64,000 bases of DNA. It comes from Acidovorax sp. T1. GTDB taxonomy: Bacteria > Pseudomonadota > Gammaproteobacteria > Burkholderiales > Burkholderiaceae_C. The notes below the pieces were generated by a model, which had not been told where the DNA came from, ran no database searches, and saw nothing but the letters and a program-made list of their open reading frames with translations. The DNA is taken from positions 1,744,001 to 1,808,000 of the forward strand of contig NZ_CP021648.1 of assembly GCF_002176815.1 (NCBI RefSeq). Direction: 5' to 3'. The position numbers and the translations under genes were made by a program. Position 1 is the stretch's first letter. The number at the start of each line of letters is the position of its first letter. Shown here piece after piece: positions 1-7,564 of the stretch.

Positions 1-55
1 CGATGTCCGGGGGAAGCGTGTGCCGTGCAGGAATGTAGGTCATACAAGCAAAAAC

Positions 56-90
56 AGCACCTAGCGCTTATTCAGCAAGCGCGAGGTGCT
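56..90. repeat. Copy of dispersed palindromic repeat family
   Basis: Inverted repeat with arms AGCACCTAGCGCTT and AAGCGCGAGGTGCT around a 7-base loop; one mismatch. It shares the TAGCGCTT core with about twelve other copies in this window. It lies downstream of the piuC-like gene and may act as a 3' hairpin. The first 168 bases of the window otherwise show no gene. Confidence 0.7.
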
Positions 91-168
91 ATTGAAAAAT
101 GAGCAAATATGGGCGGACATGCCATCAGGTCAGGACGCTGGTGCGCAACCGCCTGGATGATTGCAGCG

Positions 169-858
169 TCATACGTCGGCCCACATGCGCAGCAGGTTGT
201 GGTAAGTGCCCGAGAGCGCGATGACCGAGGGTTCCTTTTCGCCATGGGCCTGGCGCAGCTTGAGCAGCGACATGTCCATGTCAAACAGTAGCTGGCGCTG
301 TTCCAGCCCGCGCACCATGCTTTCCACCCAGAAAAAGCTGCTGATGCGGTGCCCACGCGTGACCGGCGACACCTGGTGCACCGTGCTGCTAGGGTACAGG
401 ACCATGTCGCCCGCAGGCAGCTTGATGCGCTTTTCGCCCAGGGCTTCGGTGATGACCAGTTCACCGCCGTCGTAGTCCTCTGGCGGGGTGAGGAACAGCG
501 TGCACGACAGGTCGCTGCGCACCCAGCAGTTGTCTGCCTTCGAGTGCATGACGGCGCTATCGACATGGTTGCCATAGAAGTTGGCGCCATCGCCGTAGTT
601 ATTGAACAGCGGGTTGAAGATGCGGCGCGGCAACGCCGCCGAAAAGAACAGGGCGTTGCGGTGCAGCGCTTCTTTGACCCGGGCCTGCAGCTGTGCGGAC
701 AGCGCGCTGCCTTGCGACAGCTGCAGGTTGTTCTTCTGGTACAGGGCCTGGCCGCCAGCACTGCGTTCCCCGTCCACCCAGGGGGCGTCTGCGCCGAGTG
801 ATTGCCTGAAAAAGGCGATTTCCTCAGGGGTCAGAACGTTCTGGATGTGCAGGAACAT
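169..858 (-). CDS. piuC: PiuC-type Fe(II)/2-oxoglutarate dioxygenase (PKHD-type hydroxylase)
   Basis: A 229-residue protein of the PKHD-type hydroxylase family, which uses Fe(II) and 2-oxoglutarate. The iron ligands are visible as H98-x-D100 (NHVD) and H161 (STVHQV), with R171 as the likely 2-oxoglutarate contact. Length matches the family (about 225-230). It starts 27 bases after the stop of the upstream siderophore receptor gene, so the two are probably co-transcribed. In many proteobacteria this gene sits beside a Fiu/PiuA-type receptor and responds to iron starvation; its substrate is not established. Confidence 0.9.
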   Translation of the reverse strand: MFLHIQNVLTPEEIAFFRQSLGADAPWVDGERSAGGQALYQKNNLQLSQGSALSAQLQARVKEALHRNALFFSAALPRRIFNPLFNNYGDGANFYGNHVDSAVMHSKADNCWVRSDLSCTLFLTPPEDYDGGELVITEALGEKRIKLPAGDMVLYPSSTVHQVSPVTRGHRISSFFWVESMVRGLEQRQLLFDMDMSLLKLRQAHGEKEPSVIALSGTYHNLLRMWADV

Positions 859-885
859 GGTGCGCTGGCGGTGTAAGGCGGTGGA

Positions 886-3156
886 TCAGAAGCGGGTCTT
901 CAGGCTGACCTGAACCGAGCGGGCCGCGCCAGGAATATAAAACCCACGGTACAGAGCGTCGGCATAGACCTTGTCGGCCAGATTGCTTACGTTGAGCTTG
1001 ACGGAGGTTTTGTCGTCGATGGCGTATTCGACCATGGCATCGATCACGCCAAAGCCGCTGGTATACACCGCCCGCGAGCCCTCGGGGTTTTGCTTGCCAC
1101 GGTAGGTCAGGCCAGCGCCTGCACGAATCTTGGACGTGATGGCGTAGGTGCTCCACACGCTGCCACTGTGCTTGGGTGTCAGCCCTGGGCGATCGCCCTG
1201 CACCTGGGCGCCGCCGCCGTTGCTCGCCAGCACGACGTTGCTGCGGTCGATCTTGGCTTCAGGAATCCAGGTGTGGTTGAAGAACACTTCCCACTTGGGC
1301 GTAATGCGGCCGGCCAGGTTGAACTCCATGCCCGTGGCGTGGCGCTTGCCGGACAGCAGCTGTTGGGTAGAAGCGGTGTCGGGGTCGGTGTTGCGCTCGT
1401 TGTACTTTTCGCTGTAGAACGCGGCCACACCCAGCAGGGCGCGGCGCTCGAACAGCTCGAACTTGCTGCCTATTTCGATGTTGCGGCTCTTCTCGGGTGG
1501 CGTGTTGGCTGTGCGGTTGGTCGTGTTGCTCAGGTTGACGTCGTACTGGTACGTGTCGCCCGAGGTGTTGTACGAGGTGCCGTACGACACGTAGTAAGAC
1601 GACAGCTCATCGGGCTGGAAAATCAGGCCGACGCGCGGACTGAACAGGCTGTCCGACACTTCATTGCTGATCGATCCTGCTGCGTTGCGGTACGACGCCT
1701 TGAAGTCGTCATAGCGCAGGCCACCCACAAGCTTGAGTGTCTCTGTCAGGGACATGGTGTCCTGTGCATACAGGCCCAGGTTGCGCGACTTGAAGGTGTT
1801 CCACTGTACGGGGACGCGACCGTCGGCCACCGATGCGCCATCGTCTGGCGTGCCGACGGTGGTGGTGGGGCGTGTGGTGGTGTTGGCGTAGTTCTGGTTG
1901 CGTTTGGCGTCGTCGTCGTAATAGTCGACGCCGGCCAGCAGCGCATGCTTTTTGCCGCCCCAATTGAAGGTGTTGCTGTAGTCGCTTTGGACTTGCAGGA
2001 CGTCGCTTTCGCCAATGCGGCCCTTGGAGCCGCGGGTCAGAACCGTGTTGGCGTTGATCTGGTCCAGCGTGATGGCGCTGTTCTGAAAGCCAATGGTGCT
2101 GGCCAGCATGTCGCGCTGGTAGTTGCCGTAGCGCAGGCGGGTGTTCAGCTCACCCCCGTCAGTAAAGCGGTGGATGTGGCCCAGCGTGGCGTACTTTGAT
2201 TCGGTGTTGTTGTAGTCGCTTTCCAGTCCATAGTAGTTGCGGGCTGGCAAGGTGGTGTTGATCTTGCCATCGGCCGACAGGCGCCATGGGTGGTTGTAGA
2301 TCGGGCGACCTTCGGCTTTCAGGTAGTACAGGCCGATAGAGAATTCATCACGCGTGCCAATGCCCCAGGCAAAGGTGGGCGCAATGCCGCGCTTGTTCTG
2401 CTTGGCGCCGTAGTTGTCGGCATCCTGCACCATGGCGTTCAGGCGGAAAGCGGCGTTCTCGCCGGTCACGAAGTTGAAGTCACCCGTCGCACGGTGGTAG
2501 TTGCCCGTGCCATAGGTGTACGAGGCTTCGTGCTGGTCAATCAGCAGCGGGGCCTTGCTCACCTGGTTGACGACGCCGCCGGTCGAGCCCTTGCCAAACA
2601 GCATGGAGGCGGAACCCTTGAGCACTTCCACGCGGTCGTTGTTGAAGGTGTCGCGCTCCAGCAGCGGGGCGTCTTTCATGCCGTCGTTGTAGATGTCGCC
2701 CGCCTGGCCCAGCGAGAAACCGCGCAGGCGCACGTCTTCTTCACCTGTTTCGCCCGCCTGGAATGTGACGCCTGCCGTGGTGCGCAGCACTTCGCGAAAG
2801 TCGTCCTGGTTGCGGTCGGCCATCAGCTTTTCGGTGAACACCGTGACGGACTGGGGGATGTCCTTGATGTCCTGCTTGCCTTTGCCGACGGTGGTTTTTT
2901 TGAGCAGCAGCGTGTCCTTGCCCTGGACTTCAGCCGCTTCCTTCACGGTCACGGTGGACAAGGTTGCTTCCGGCGTGCTGGACTGCGCCATGGCGCCCAT
3001 AGAGGCGGCCAGCATCAGTGCGCCCAGGGGCAGCAGGGTTTTGTCCGACGACATGCCAAGCGTGGGAGCGTGCGTGGTGGGAGCGGGGAAAGGGTTTGAA
3101 CGCAGCGGTGTGCTGCGCTGCTGGGCGCGTGATTTTGCCAAGGAGGCCTCCGTCAT
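886..3156 (-). CDS. TonB-dependent catecholate siderophore receptor (Fiu/PiuA-like)
   Basis: A 756-residue outer-membrane receptor. A hydrophobic signal segment ends near residue 58 (..ASMGAMAQ), followed by a TonB-box/plug region around residues 70-200 (DIPQSVTVF, LRGF, VEVLKGSASMLFGKGSTGG) and a beta-barrel ending in a terminal Phe (SLKTRF), as outer-membrane proteins do. It should import ferric siderophores using TonB energy. The start is uncertain: the first Met gives a long N-region, and a Met at residue 35 (start 3054) would give a shorter signal peptide. Neither has a clear ribosome binding site. A Fur-box candidate lies about 100 bases upstream, and piuC follows directly. The exact ligand cannot be read from sequence. 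Confidence 0.92.
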   Translation of the reverse strand: MTEASLAKSRAQQRSTPLRSNPFPAPTTHAPTLGMSSDKTLLPLGALMLAASMGAMAQSSTPEATLSTVTVKEAAEVQGKDTLLLKKTTVGKGKQDIKDIPQSVTVFTEKLMADRNQDDFREVLRTTAGVTFQAGETGEEDVRLRGFSLGQAGDIYNDGMKDAPLLERDTFNNDRVEVLKGSASMLFGKGSTGGVVNQVSKAPLLIDQHEASYTYGTGNYHRATGDFNFVTGENAAFRLNAMVQDADNYGAKQNKRGIAPTFAWGIGTRDEFSIGLYYLKAEGRPIYNHPWRLSADGKINTTLPARNYYGLESDYNNTESKYATLGHIHRFTDGGELNTRLRYGNYQRDMLASTIGFQNSAITLDQINANTVLTRGSKGRIGESDVLQVQSDYSNTFNWGGKKHALLAGVDYYDDDAKRNQNYANTTTRPTTTVGTPDDGASVADGRVPVQWNTFKSRNLGLYAQDTMSLTETLKLVGGLRYDDFKASYRNAAGSISNEVSDSLFSPRVGLIFQPDELSSYYVSYGTSYNTSGDTYQYDVNLSNTTNRTANTPPEKSRNIEIGSKFELFERRALLGVAAFYSEKYNERNTDPDTASTQQLLSGKRHATGMEFNLAGRITPKWEVFFNHTWIPEAKIDRSNVVLASNGGGAQVQGDRPGLTPKHSGSVWSTYAITSKIRAGAGLTYRGKQNPEGSRAVYTSGFGVIDAMVEYAIDDKTSVKLNVSNLADKVYADALYRGFYIPGAARSVQVSLKTRF

Positions 3157-3257
3157 TGAATGGATGTGCAGGTGGCGCGCAGGGGCGCCAAGAGCAGGCG
3201 AGAGGCATTGGCTAGATCAACATGGCTGTGCGTCGTCGTGCAGTTTTATGTTACATC

Positions 3258-3278
3258 AAATGCGGGTCATTCTCATTT
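3258..3278 (-). promoter_or_regulatory. Candidate Fur box upstream of siderophore receptor
   Basis: A 21-bp imperfect palindrome reading AAATGAGAATG on the minus strand, with the opposing half AAATGCGGGTC on the plus strand. This resembles the Fur consensus of repeated (G)ATAAT-type hexamers. Its position about 100 bases before the receptor start, in an otherwise AT-rich stretch, fits iron repression of the receptor-piuC pair. Confidence 0.6.
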
Positions 3279-3317
3279 GCATTGATGTTGTGGCGCCACA
3301 GTTTTCAGGCTTTCCGG

Positions 3318-3344
3318 CGAAAAAAAACCGGCAAAGCCGGTTTT
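3318..3344 (-). terminator. Intrinsic terminator after SWIB-domain gene
   Basis: Nine-base stem AAAACCGGC / GCCGGTTTT with a 3-base loop; on the minus strand it runs into a T-tract. It lies 25 bases after the stop of the SWIB-domain gene. Confidence 0.8.
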
Positions 3345-3369
3345 CTTGAGACAGCCAGGGAAGGGCTGC

Positions 3370-3702
3370 TTACTTGACGTGCTTGCCGATCAGGCCGGCC
3401 AGTTCGAACATCGACACTTGCGGCTTGCCGAACAGTTCCTTGAGCTTGGCGTCTGCATTGATGTTGCGCTTGTTGGCGGCATCCTGCAGGTTGTTGGCCT
3501 TGATGTAGACCCACAGCTTGCTGATGATCTCCGTGCGCGGCAGCGGTGCCGAGCCCACCACGGCGGCCAGCGCGGGGCTGGGCGTGAGCGCCTTCATGAA
3601 GGCGGCATTGGGTGTGCGCTTCTTGGCGGGCGCGGCGGCCTGGGTAGCGGGCGCCTTGGCTGCGGGAGCGGCTTTTGCCGGAGCTTTTTTTGCAGTTGCC
3701 AT
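3370..3702 (-). CDS. SWIB/MDM2-domain DNA-binding protein
   Basis: A 110-residue basic protein. Residues 1-30 are an Ala/Lys/Pro-rich histone-H1-like tail (repeated KKAPAK-type units). The rest is a SWIB fold (LPRTEIISKLWVYIKANNLQD.. followed by ..LKELFGKPQVSMFELAGLIGKHVK). SWIB proteins with such tails occur in chlamydiae and many betaproteobacteria and are thought to be nucleoid or DNA-topology associated; no precise role is established. The start at 3702 is chosen because AAGGA lies just upstream and the Met 11 codons earlier has none. It is monocistronic with its own terminator. Confidence 0.88.
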   Translation of the reverse strand: MATAKKAPAKAAPAAKAPATQAAAPAKKRTPNAAFMKALTPSPALAAVVGSAPLPRTEIISKLWVYIKANNLQDAANKRNINADAKLKELFGKPQVSMFELAGLIGKHVK

Positions 3703-3979
3703 GTTGGGTTGTCCTTGTTGGAAGTAAATTTTCACCAGCGAAAGCGAGAATTTCCCACTGGCACAGGGATGCTACTGGGAAAAAAACACCTTTCCAAGCG
3801 AGACGGCGCTTTTTTTCCCTCGATTTGTTGCTGTGGTGCACTGTGGGTGCGGCCGTGGGTCATGAAAGAAGTCCATTGCCGCGCCATCGGGGGCGGGGCG
3901 CGCTGCGAGACAATGCGCCCACGCCCAGGTGGCCATCCGCTTTTTCCCTGCAACTTCCCGCGTGAAAGGTTTCCCAGCC

Positions 3980-4492
3980 ATGACAGCCCCTTCTTCCACG
4001 GCATTCAGCACCTGCGATTTCTGCGATGCGCACAAGGGCGATGGCAGCGGCACATTTCGCGTGCTGCCGCCCGTATTTCAGAGCTACGGCGGCCTGGCGG
4101 CCTTTGCCGGCGCCGTGGCAACGGTGAAGTGCTTCGAGGACAACACCCTGGTCAAGGCCGCAGTGGATTCCCCCGGCCAGGGCCGCGTGCTCGTGGTGGA
4201 TGGCGGAGGCTCGTTGCGCCGCGCCTTGGTGGGCGGCAATCTGGCCGCCGCCGCTGCCCGCAATGGTTGGGCGGGGTTGGTGGTGGATGGCTGCGTGCGC
4301 GATGTTGCCGAGCTGAACGCCGCCGCCGTGGGCATACGCGCCCTGGGCCTGATGCCCCTGCCCACCGAAAAGCGCAACGAAGGCCAGCGCGATGTGGCGG
4401 TGCAGATCCAGGGCGTGTGGGTGCGCACTGGCGACTGGCTTTATGCGGATGCCGACGGTATCGTGGTCAGTGCCCGGTCACTGTTGGCCTGA
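3980..4492 (+). CDS. rraA: RraA family protein (RNase E activity regulator / aldolase-like)
   Basis: A 170-residue RraA-like protein. The family signature is clear: GNLAAAAARNGWAGLVVDGCVRD, where the Arg-Asp pair forms the metal/oxoacid site. Members either bind and inhibit RNase E or act as HMG/CHA aldolase or oxaloacetate decarboxylase; sequence alone does not separate these roles, although the proteobacterial type is usually called RraA. The start at 3980 has GAAAGG upstream; an in-frame ATG 17 codons earlier gives an extension unlike the family. Its 3' end overlaps the convergent EamA gene by 15 bases. Confidence 0.85.
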   Translation: MTAPSSTAFSTCDFCDAHKGDGSGTFRVLPPVFQSYGGLAAFAGAVATVKCFEDNTLVKAAVDSPGQGRVLVVDGGGSLRRALVGGNLAAAAARNGWAGLVVDGCVRDVAELNAAAVGIRALGLMPLPTEKRNEGQRDVAVQIQGVWVRTGDWLYADADGIVVSARSLLA

Positions 4493-5440
4493 GCCTTCCC
4501 GCTGGCCCACACGCAAGGCCGCGCGCGTGGGCAGGGTGGCCAGCAGCACGCTGGCCAGCGCAATGCCGAACGCCAGCAACTGCAGGCCCGAGAAGGACTC
4601 GCCCAACACCAGCACACCCACCAGGGCGGCGCTGACAGGCAGCAGCACGGTGAATATGCCGCCTTGCGCGGCGGGCACGACTTTCAGGCCTGTCATCCAC
4701 AACCACACGGTCCACATGCAGGCGGCCAGCGCATAAAACACCAGCAGCAGCCAGGTGGCCCAGCCTACCGCTGCAAAGTCAAACCCCCAGGCCATGTAAA
4801 GGCCCAGCGGGGTGGAAAGCGCAAACCCCCACACGTTGATCAGCGAGGTGATGCGTTTGGGTCCGAGTGCCCCTGTAAGTTTCTTGCCGATGACCGAATA
4901 CGCCGCTTCGCAGACCACGGCACCCACCAGAAGCAATTGCCCCAGCCAGACAAGGTTTGAAGTGTTTTTGGCATCTAGCGCTTGTGGTGCATGCGCAATA
5001 TGCTCTGATTTTGATAGCGAAAGCAGTGCAATACCGGCCACCGCACAGGCCACCGCCACCCAAGTGCGGGGCGCCACGCGTTCGCGCAGGAAGGCCCAAC
5101 TCATCACTGCGACGGCCGCCGGTATGGCGGCCATGATCACGCCTGCGGTCACGGCACTGGTCAGGCTGACGCCATAGATCATGCAGACGGTGAACAGGAA
5201 ATTGCCCAGGAAGGACTCCAGAAACAGCAGCCACCGTACCTGGGGCGTGAGTGGCGGTTCGTCGGCTGGCTTCTTCAGCCAGTGCACCATGGCCAGCCCG
5301 CCAATTCCAAAACGCAACCAGGCCAGCAGAAACACAGGCAAAGCGGCTGCGAGCGGCTTGGACAGCGCTACATAGCTGCCCACCAGTGCCATGCTCAGGG
5401 CCAGGCACAGATAGGCGATAGGGCGGCTTGGGGCGTTCAC
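4478..5440 (-). CDS. EamA/DMT-family transporter
   Basis: An inner-membrane protein of about 320 residues with roughly ten hydrophobic helices in two EamA repeats, typical of drug/metabolite exporters such as RhaT/YdcZ-type proteins; the substrate is unknown. I chose a GTG start at 5440 (VNAPSRPIAYLCLALSMALVG). The open frame runs on to 5632, but that extra N-terminus is soluble and low-complexity and probably not translated. Residues of about 141-158 are encoded by a copy of the dispersed repeat (4965-5018), which reads through in frame between two helices. The 3' end overlaps rraA tail to tail. Confidence 0.8.
   Translation of the reverse strand: MNAPSRPIAYLCLALSMALVGSYVALSKPLAAALPVFLLAWLRFGIGGLAMVHWLKKPADEPPLTPQVRWLLFLESFLGNFLFTVCMIYGVSLTSAVTAGVIMAAIPAAVAVMSWAFLRERVAPRTWVAVACAVAGIALLSLSKSEHIAHAPQALDAKNTSNLVWLGQLLLVGAVVCEAAYSVIGKKLTGALGPKRITSLINVWGFALSTPLGLYMAWGFDFAAVGWATWLLLVFYALAACMWTVWLWMTGLKVVPAAQGGIFTVLLPVSAALVGVLVLGESFSGLQLLAFGIALASVLLATLPTRAALRVGQREGSGQQ
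4965..5018 (-). repeat. Dispersed repeat copy inside the EamA transporter gene
   Basis: Contains TTGGCATCTAGCGCTTG and, further on, ATTTTGATAGC, matching the ends of the repeat family found elsewhere in the window. The inner arm is diverged (ATGCGCAATATGCTC). It lies wholly inside an open reading frame and encodes about 18 residues without a stop. Confidence 0.6.
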
Positions 5441-5683
5441 TGGGCTGGAAGATTGAGAAATCAGGACGCGTGCATCATGCCCGACGAAGCGAGGTCCATT
5501 TCCGGGCTGATGCGCCTTCGTGGGTGGAAACGGTGGATGGGAACATCCAGCGCGAGGGAGCGCGCGGTTGCACGCGGGGGGATATGTCGCATGGGTGAAA
5601 CCAACCCGGTCTACATTGCGGACAGCACGCACGAAGGTCAGCGGGGCATTTGTCGATGGAATTTCTCACGATACAAAAATTCA

Positions 5684-5746
5684 ATTTCATTATTTGAAAT
5701 ACTGAACATGCTGCATCGCCGCAAATTTTCTCAATACGAGAAAATT
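5684..5746 (+). promoter_or_regulatory. Two perfect inverted repeats in the aceA upstream region
   Basis: Palindrome 1 (5684-5700) has arms ATTTCA and TGAAAT with a 5-base centre. Palindrome 2 (5724-5746) has 9-base arms AATTTTCTC and GAGAAAATT, also with a 5-base centre. Both lie in the AT-rich 5640-5870 tract. They look like dimer operators; the regulator family cannot be assigned from the window. An IclR-type repressor is a reasonable guess because such proteins control glyoxylate genes in enterobacteria. Confidence 0.5.
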
Positions 5747-5804
5747 ATTTTCATATTGAGGAATGTTGTTGATAAGTTATTGTTTTTTAATGAAAAAATT
5801 TATA

Positions 5805-5853
5805 TCTTATATAAGACATAAGAGCTTGCGCAAGTCTTATAGAAGACATAAAG
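5805..5853 (+). promoter_or_regulatory. Tandem TCTTATATAAGA-type operator before aceA
   Basis: Two direct copies 30 bases apart: TCTTATATAAGACATAAGA (5805-5823) and TCTTATAGAAGACATAAAG (5835-5853). The first begins with a perfect 12-base palindrome. Similar TCTTAT/ATAAGA motifs precede TCA-cycle genes in related bacteria (from memory, linked to a GntR-type regulator). They end 61 bases before the aceA start, so they probably overlap or flank the promoter. No other feature is seen in 5441-5914. Confidence 0.6.
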
Positions 5854-5914
5854 TTGTCTTCAAGGGCGGCACACAGCAGCCCGGCGTTTTCAACCAACCC
5901 CCTGGAGTGATCTC

Positions 5915-7246
5915 ATGCCCCAATCCCTGAACGAACAACTGAGCCGCGAACAGCAAATTGCCGCCCTGGAAAAAGACTGGGCCCAGAACCCCCGCTGGAA
6001 GGGTGTGAAGCGCGGTTACTCCGCCGCTGACGTGGTGCGCCTGCGCGGCTCGCTGCCCATCGAACACACGCTGGCAAAGCGCGGTGCTGAAAAGCTGTGG
6101 GACAAGATCAACGGCGGCGCCAAGAAGGGCTACGTCAACGCTTTCGGCGCCATCTCTGCCGGCCAGGCCATGCAGCAAGCCAAGGCAGGCCTCGAAGCCG
6201 TGTACCTGTCGGGCTGGCAAGTCGCCGCTGACGGCAACACCAGCGAAACCATGTATCCCGACCAGTCGCTGTATGCCTACGACTCGGTGCCCACCATGGT
6301 TCGACGCATCAACAACACCTTCAAGCGCGCCGACGAAATCCAGTGGGGCCGTGGCATCAACCCCGGCGACAAGGAATTCATCGACTATTTCCTGCCCATC
6401 GTGGCGGATGCAGAAGCCGGTTTCGGCGGCGTGCTGAACGCCTTCGAGTTGATGAAAAACATGATCCAGTCGGGCGCAGCAGGCGTGCACTTCGAAGACC
6501 AGCTGGCCGCTGTAAAGAAGTGCGGCCACATGGGTGGCAAGGTGCTGGTGCCTACGCAGGAAGCCTGCGAAAAGCTGATCTCCGCACGCTTTGCTGCTGA
6601 CGTGATGGGCGTGTCCACCATCGTGCTGGCCCGCACCGATGCAGAAGCCGCCAACCTGATCACGTCCGACCACGATGCCAATGACAAGCCTTTCCTGACC
6701 GGCGAGCGCACGCAAGAAGGCTTCTACCGCGTGAAGAACGGCCTGGAGCAAGCCATCAGCCGTGGTGTTGCCTACGCTCCCTACGCCGACCTGGTGTGGT
6801 GCGAAACCGGCGTGCCAGACATCGGATTCGCCCGTGAATTCGCGCAGGCCGTGCACGCCGCCTGCCCCGGCAAGCTGCTGTCGTACAACTGCTCGCCATC
6901 GTTCAACTGGAAGAAGAACCTCGACGACAAGCAGATCGCGTCCTTCCAGGAAGATCTGTCGGCACTGGGCTACAAGTACCAGTTCATCACGCTGGCCGGT
7001 ATCCACATCAACTGGTTCAACACCTTCCAGTTCGCCCATGCATACGCCAACGGCGAAGGCATGAAGCACTACGTGAACATGGTGCAAGAGCCTGAATTCG
7101 CAGCACGCGACAAGGGCTACACCTTCGTGTCGCACCAGCAGGAAGTGGGCGCAGGCTACTTCGACGACGTGACCACGGTGATCCAGGGCGGTTCGTCTTC
7201 CGTGAAGGCCCTGACGGGTTCGACCGAAGAAGAGCAGTTCCACTGA
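5915..7246 (+). CDS. aceA: Isocitrate lyase
   Basis: A 443-residue isocitrate lyase, which splits isocitrate to glyoxylate and succinate in the glyoxylate shunt in the cytoplasm. The family signature KKCGH is at residues 201-205 with catalytic Cys203. The metal/substrate motifs ([10 protein letters not shown] near 163-172, NCSPSFNW in the C-terminal part) are intact. Length agrees with the short (about 430-440) bacterial class. The ribosome binding site is GGAG before the ATG. It stands alone between an elaborate AT-rich control region and its own terminator, consistent with carbon-source regulation. No malate synthase gene is nearby. Confidence 0.97.
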   Translation: MPQSLNEQLSREQQIAALEKDWAQNPRWKGVKRGYSAADVVRLRGSLPIEHTLAKRGAEKLWDKINGGAKKGYVNAFGAISAGQAMQQAKAGLEAVYLSGWQVAADGNTSETMYPDQSLYAYDSVPTMVRRINNTFKRADEIQWGRGINPGDKEFIDYFLPIVADAEAGFGGVLNAFELMKNMIQSGAAGVHFEDQLAAVKKCGHMGGKVLVPTQEACEKLISARFAADVMGVSTIVLARTDAEAANLITSDHDANDKPFLTGERTQEGFYRVKNGLEQAISRGVAYAPYADLVWCETGVPDIGFAREFAQAVHAACPGKLLSYNCSPSFNWKKNLDDKQIASFQEDLSALGYKYQFITLAGIHINWFNTFQFAHAYANGEGMKHYVNMVQEPEFAARDKGYTFVSHQQEVGAGYFDDVTTVIQGGSSSVKALTGSTEEEQFH

Positions 7247-7294
7247 TCTGAGAGCTTTCTGCGCCGCTTGGTTGTGGCGCGAAATGCACTCACC

Positions 7295-7327
7295 AAAAAG
7301 CCCGGTCCAAATGCTTCGGGCTTTTTT
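7295..7327 (+). terminator. Intrinsic terminator of aceA
   Basis: Ten-base stem AAAAAGCCCG / CGGGCTTTTT with a 12-base loop and a run of six T, 48 bases after the aceA stop. Confidence 0.88.
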
Positions 7328-7390
7328 GTTGTCTGCAAGGTTAAAATAGGGGTAAATTCACTGCACAAGAGCGAGAAAGGCAATCTGGTT

Positions 7391-7432
7391 ATGACACCGC
7401 GAACTACATCGGAGATGTTGACCGGCCGTTAA
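7391..7432 (+). CDS. Putative threonine-rich leader peptide of thrS
   Basis: A 13-codon ORF, ATG to TAA, encoding MTPRTTSEMLTGR. Four of 13 residues are Thr (codons 2, 5, 6, 11: ACA, ACT, ACA, ACC), two of them adjacent. GAAAGG lies ten bases before the ATG. Its end overlaps a hairpin (CCGGCC / GGCTGG around the stop codon), and 43 bases after the stop comes an intrinsic terminator (7476-7503), then thrS. This is the layout of a classical transcription attenuator: stalling at Thr codons when charged tRNA-Thr is scarce would favour read-through into threonyl-tRNA synthetase. No homologue search was possible; the reading is inference from layout and codon content. Confidence 0.6.
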   Translation: MTPRTTSEMLTGR

Positions 7433-7475
7433 GGCTGGCTGTTCGCGCCTGCACGAGATTGCACACACCTCCAAG

Positions 7476-7503
7476 AAGCGCGGCCCTGTTCCGCGCTTTT
7501 TTG
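7476..7503 (+). terminator. Intrinsic terminator in the thrS leader (attenuator candidate)
   Basis: Perfect 8-base stem AAGCGCGG / CCGCGCTT, loop CCCTGTT, followed by TTTT. It stands upstream of thrS with no other gene between it and the Thr-rich mini-ORF, so it must act on the thrS transcript. CGCGC at 7444-7448 can pair with GCGCG at 7478-7482, giving a possible competing antiterminator. Confidence 0.8.
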
Positions 7504-7564
7504 TTTCCTGGGCCTGGCGCGTGCCCGCACCCATTGCACTGATTGAAAAGAAAGAGTTACCCCC

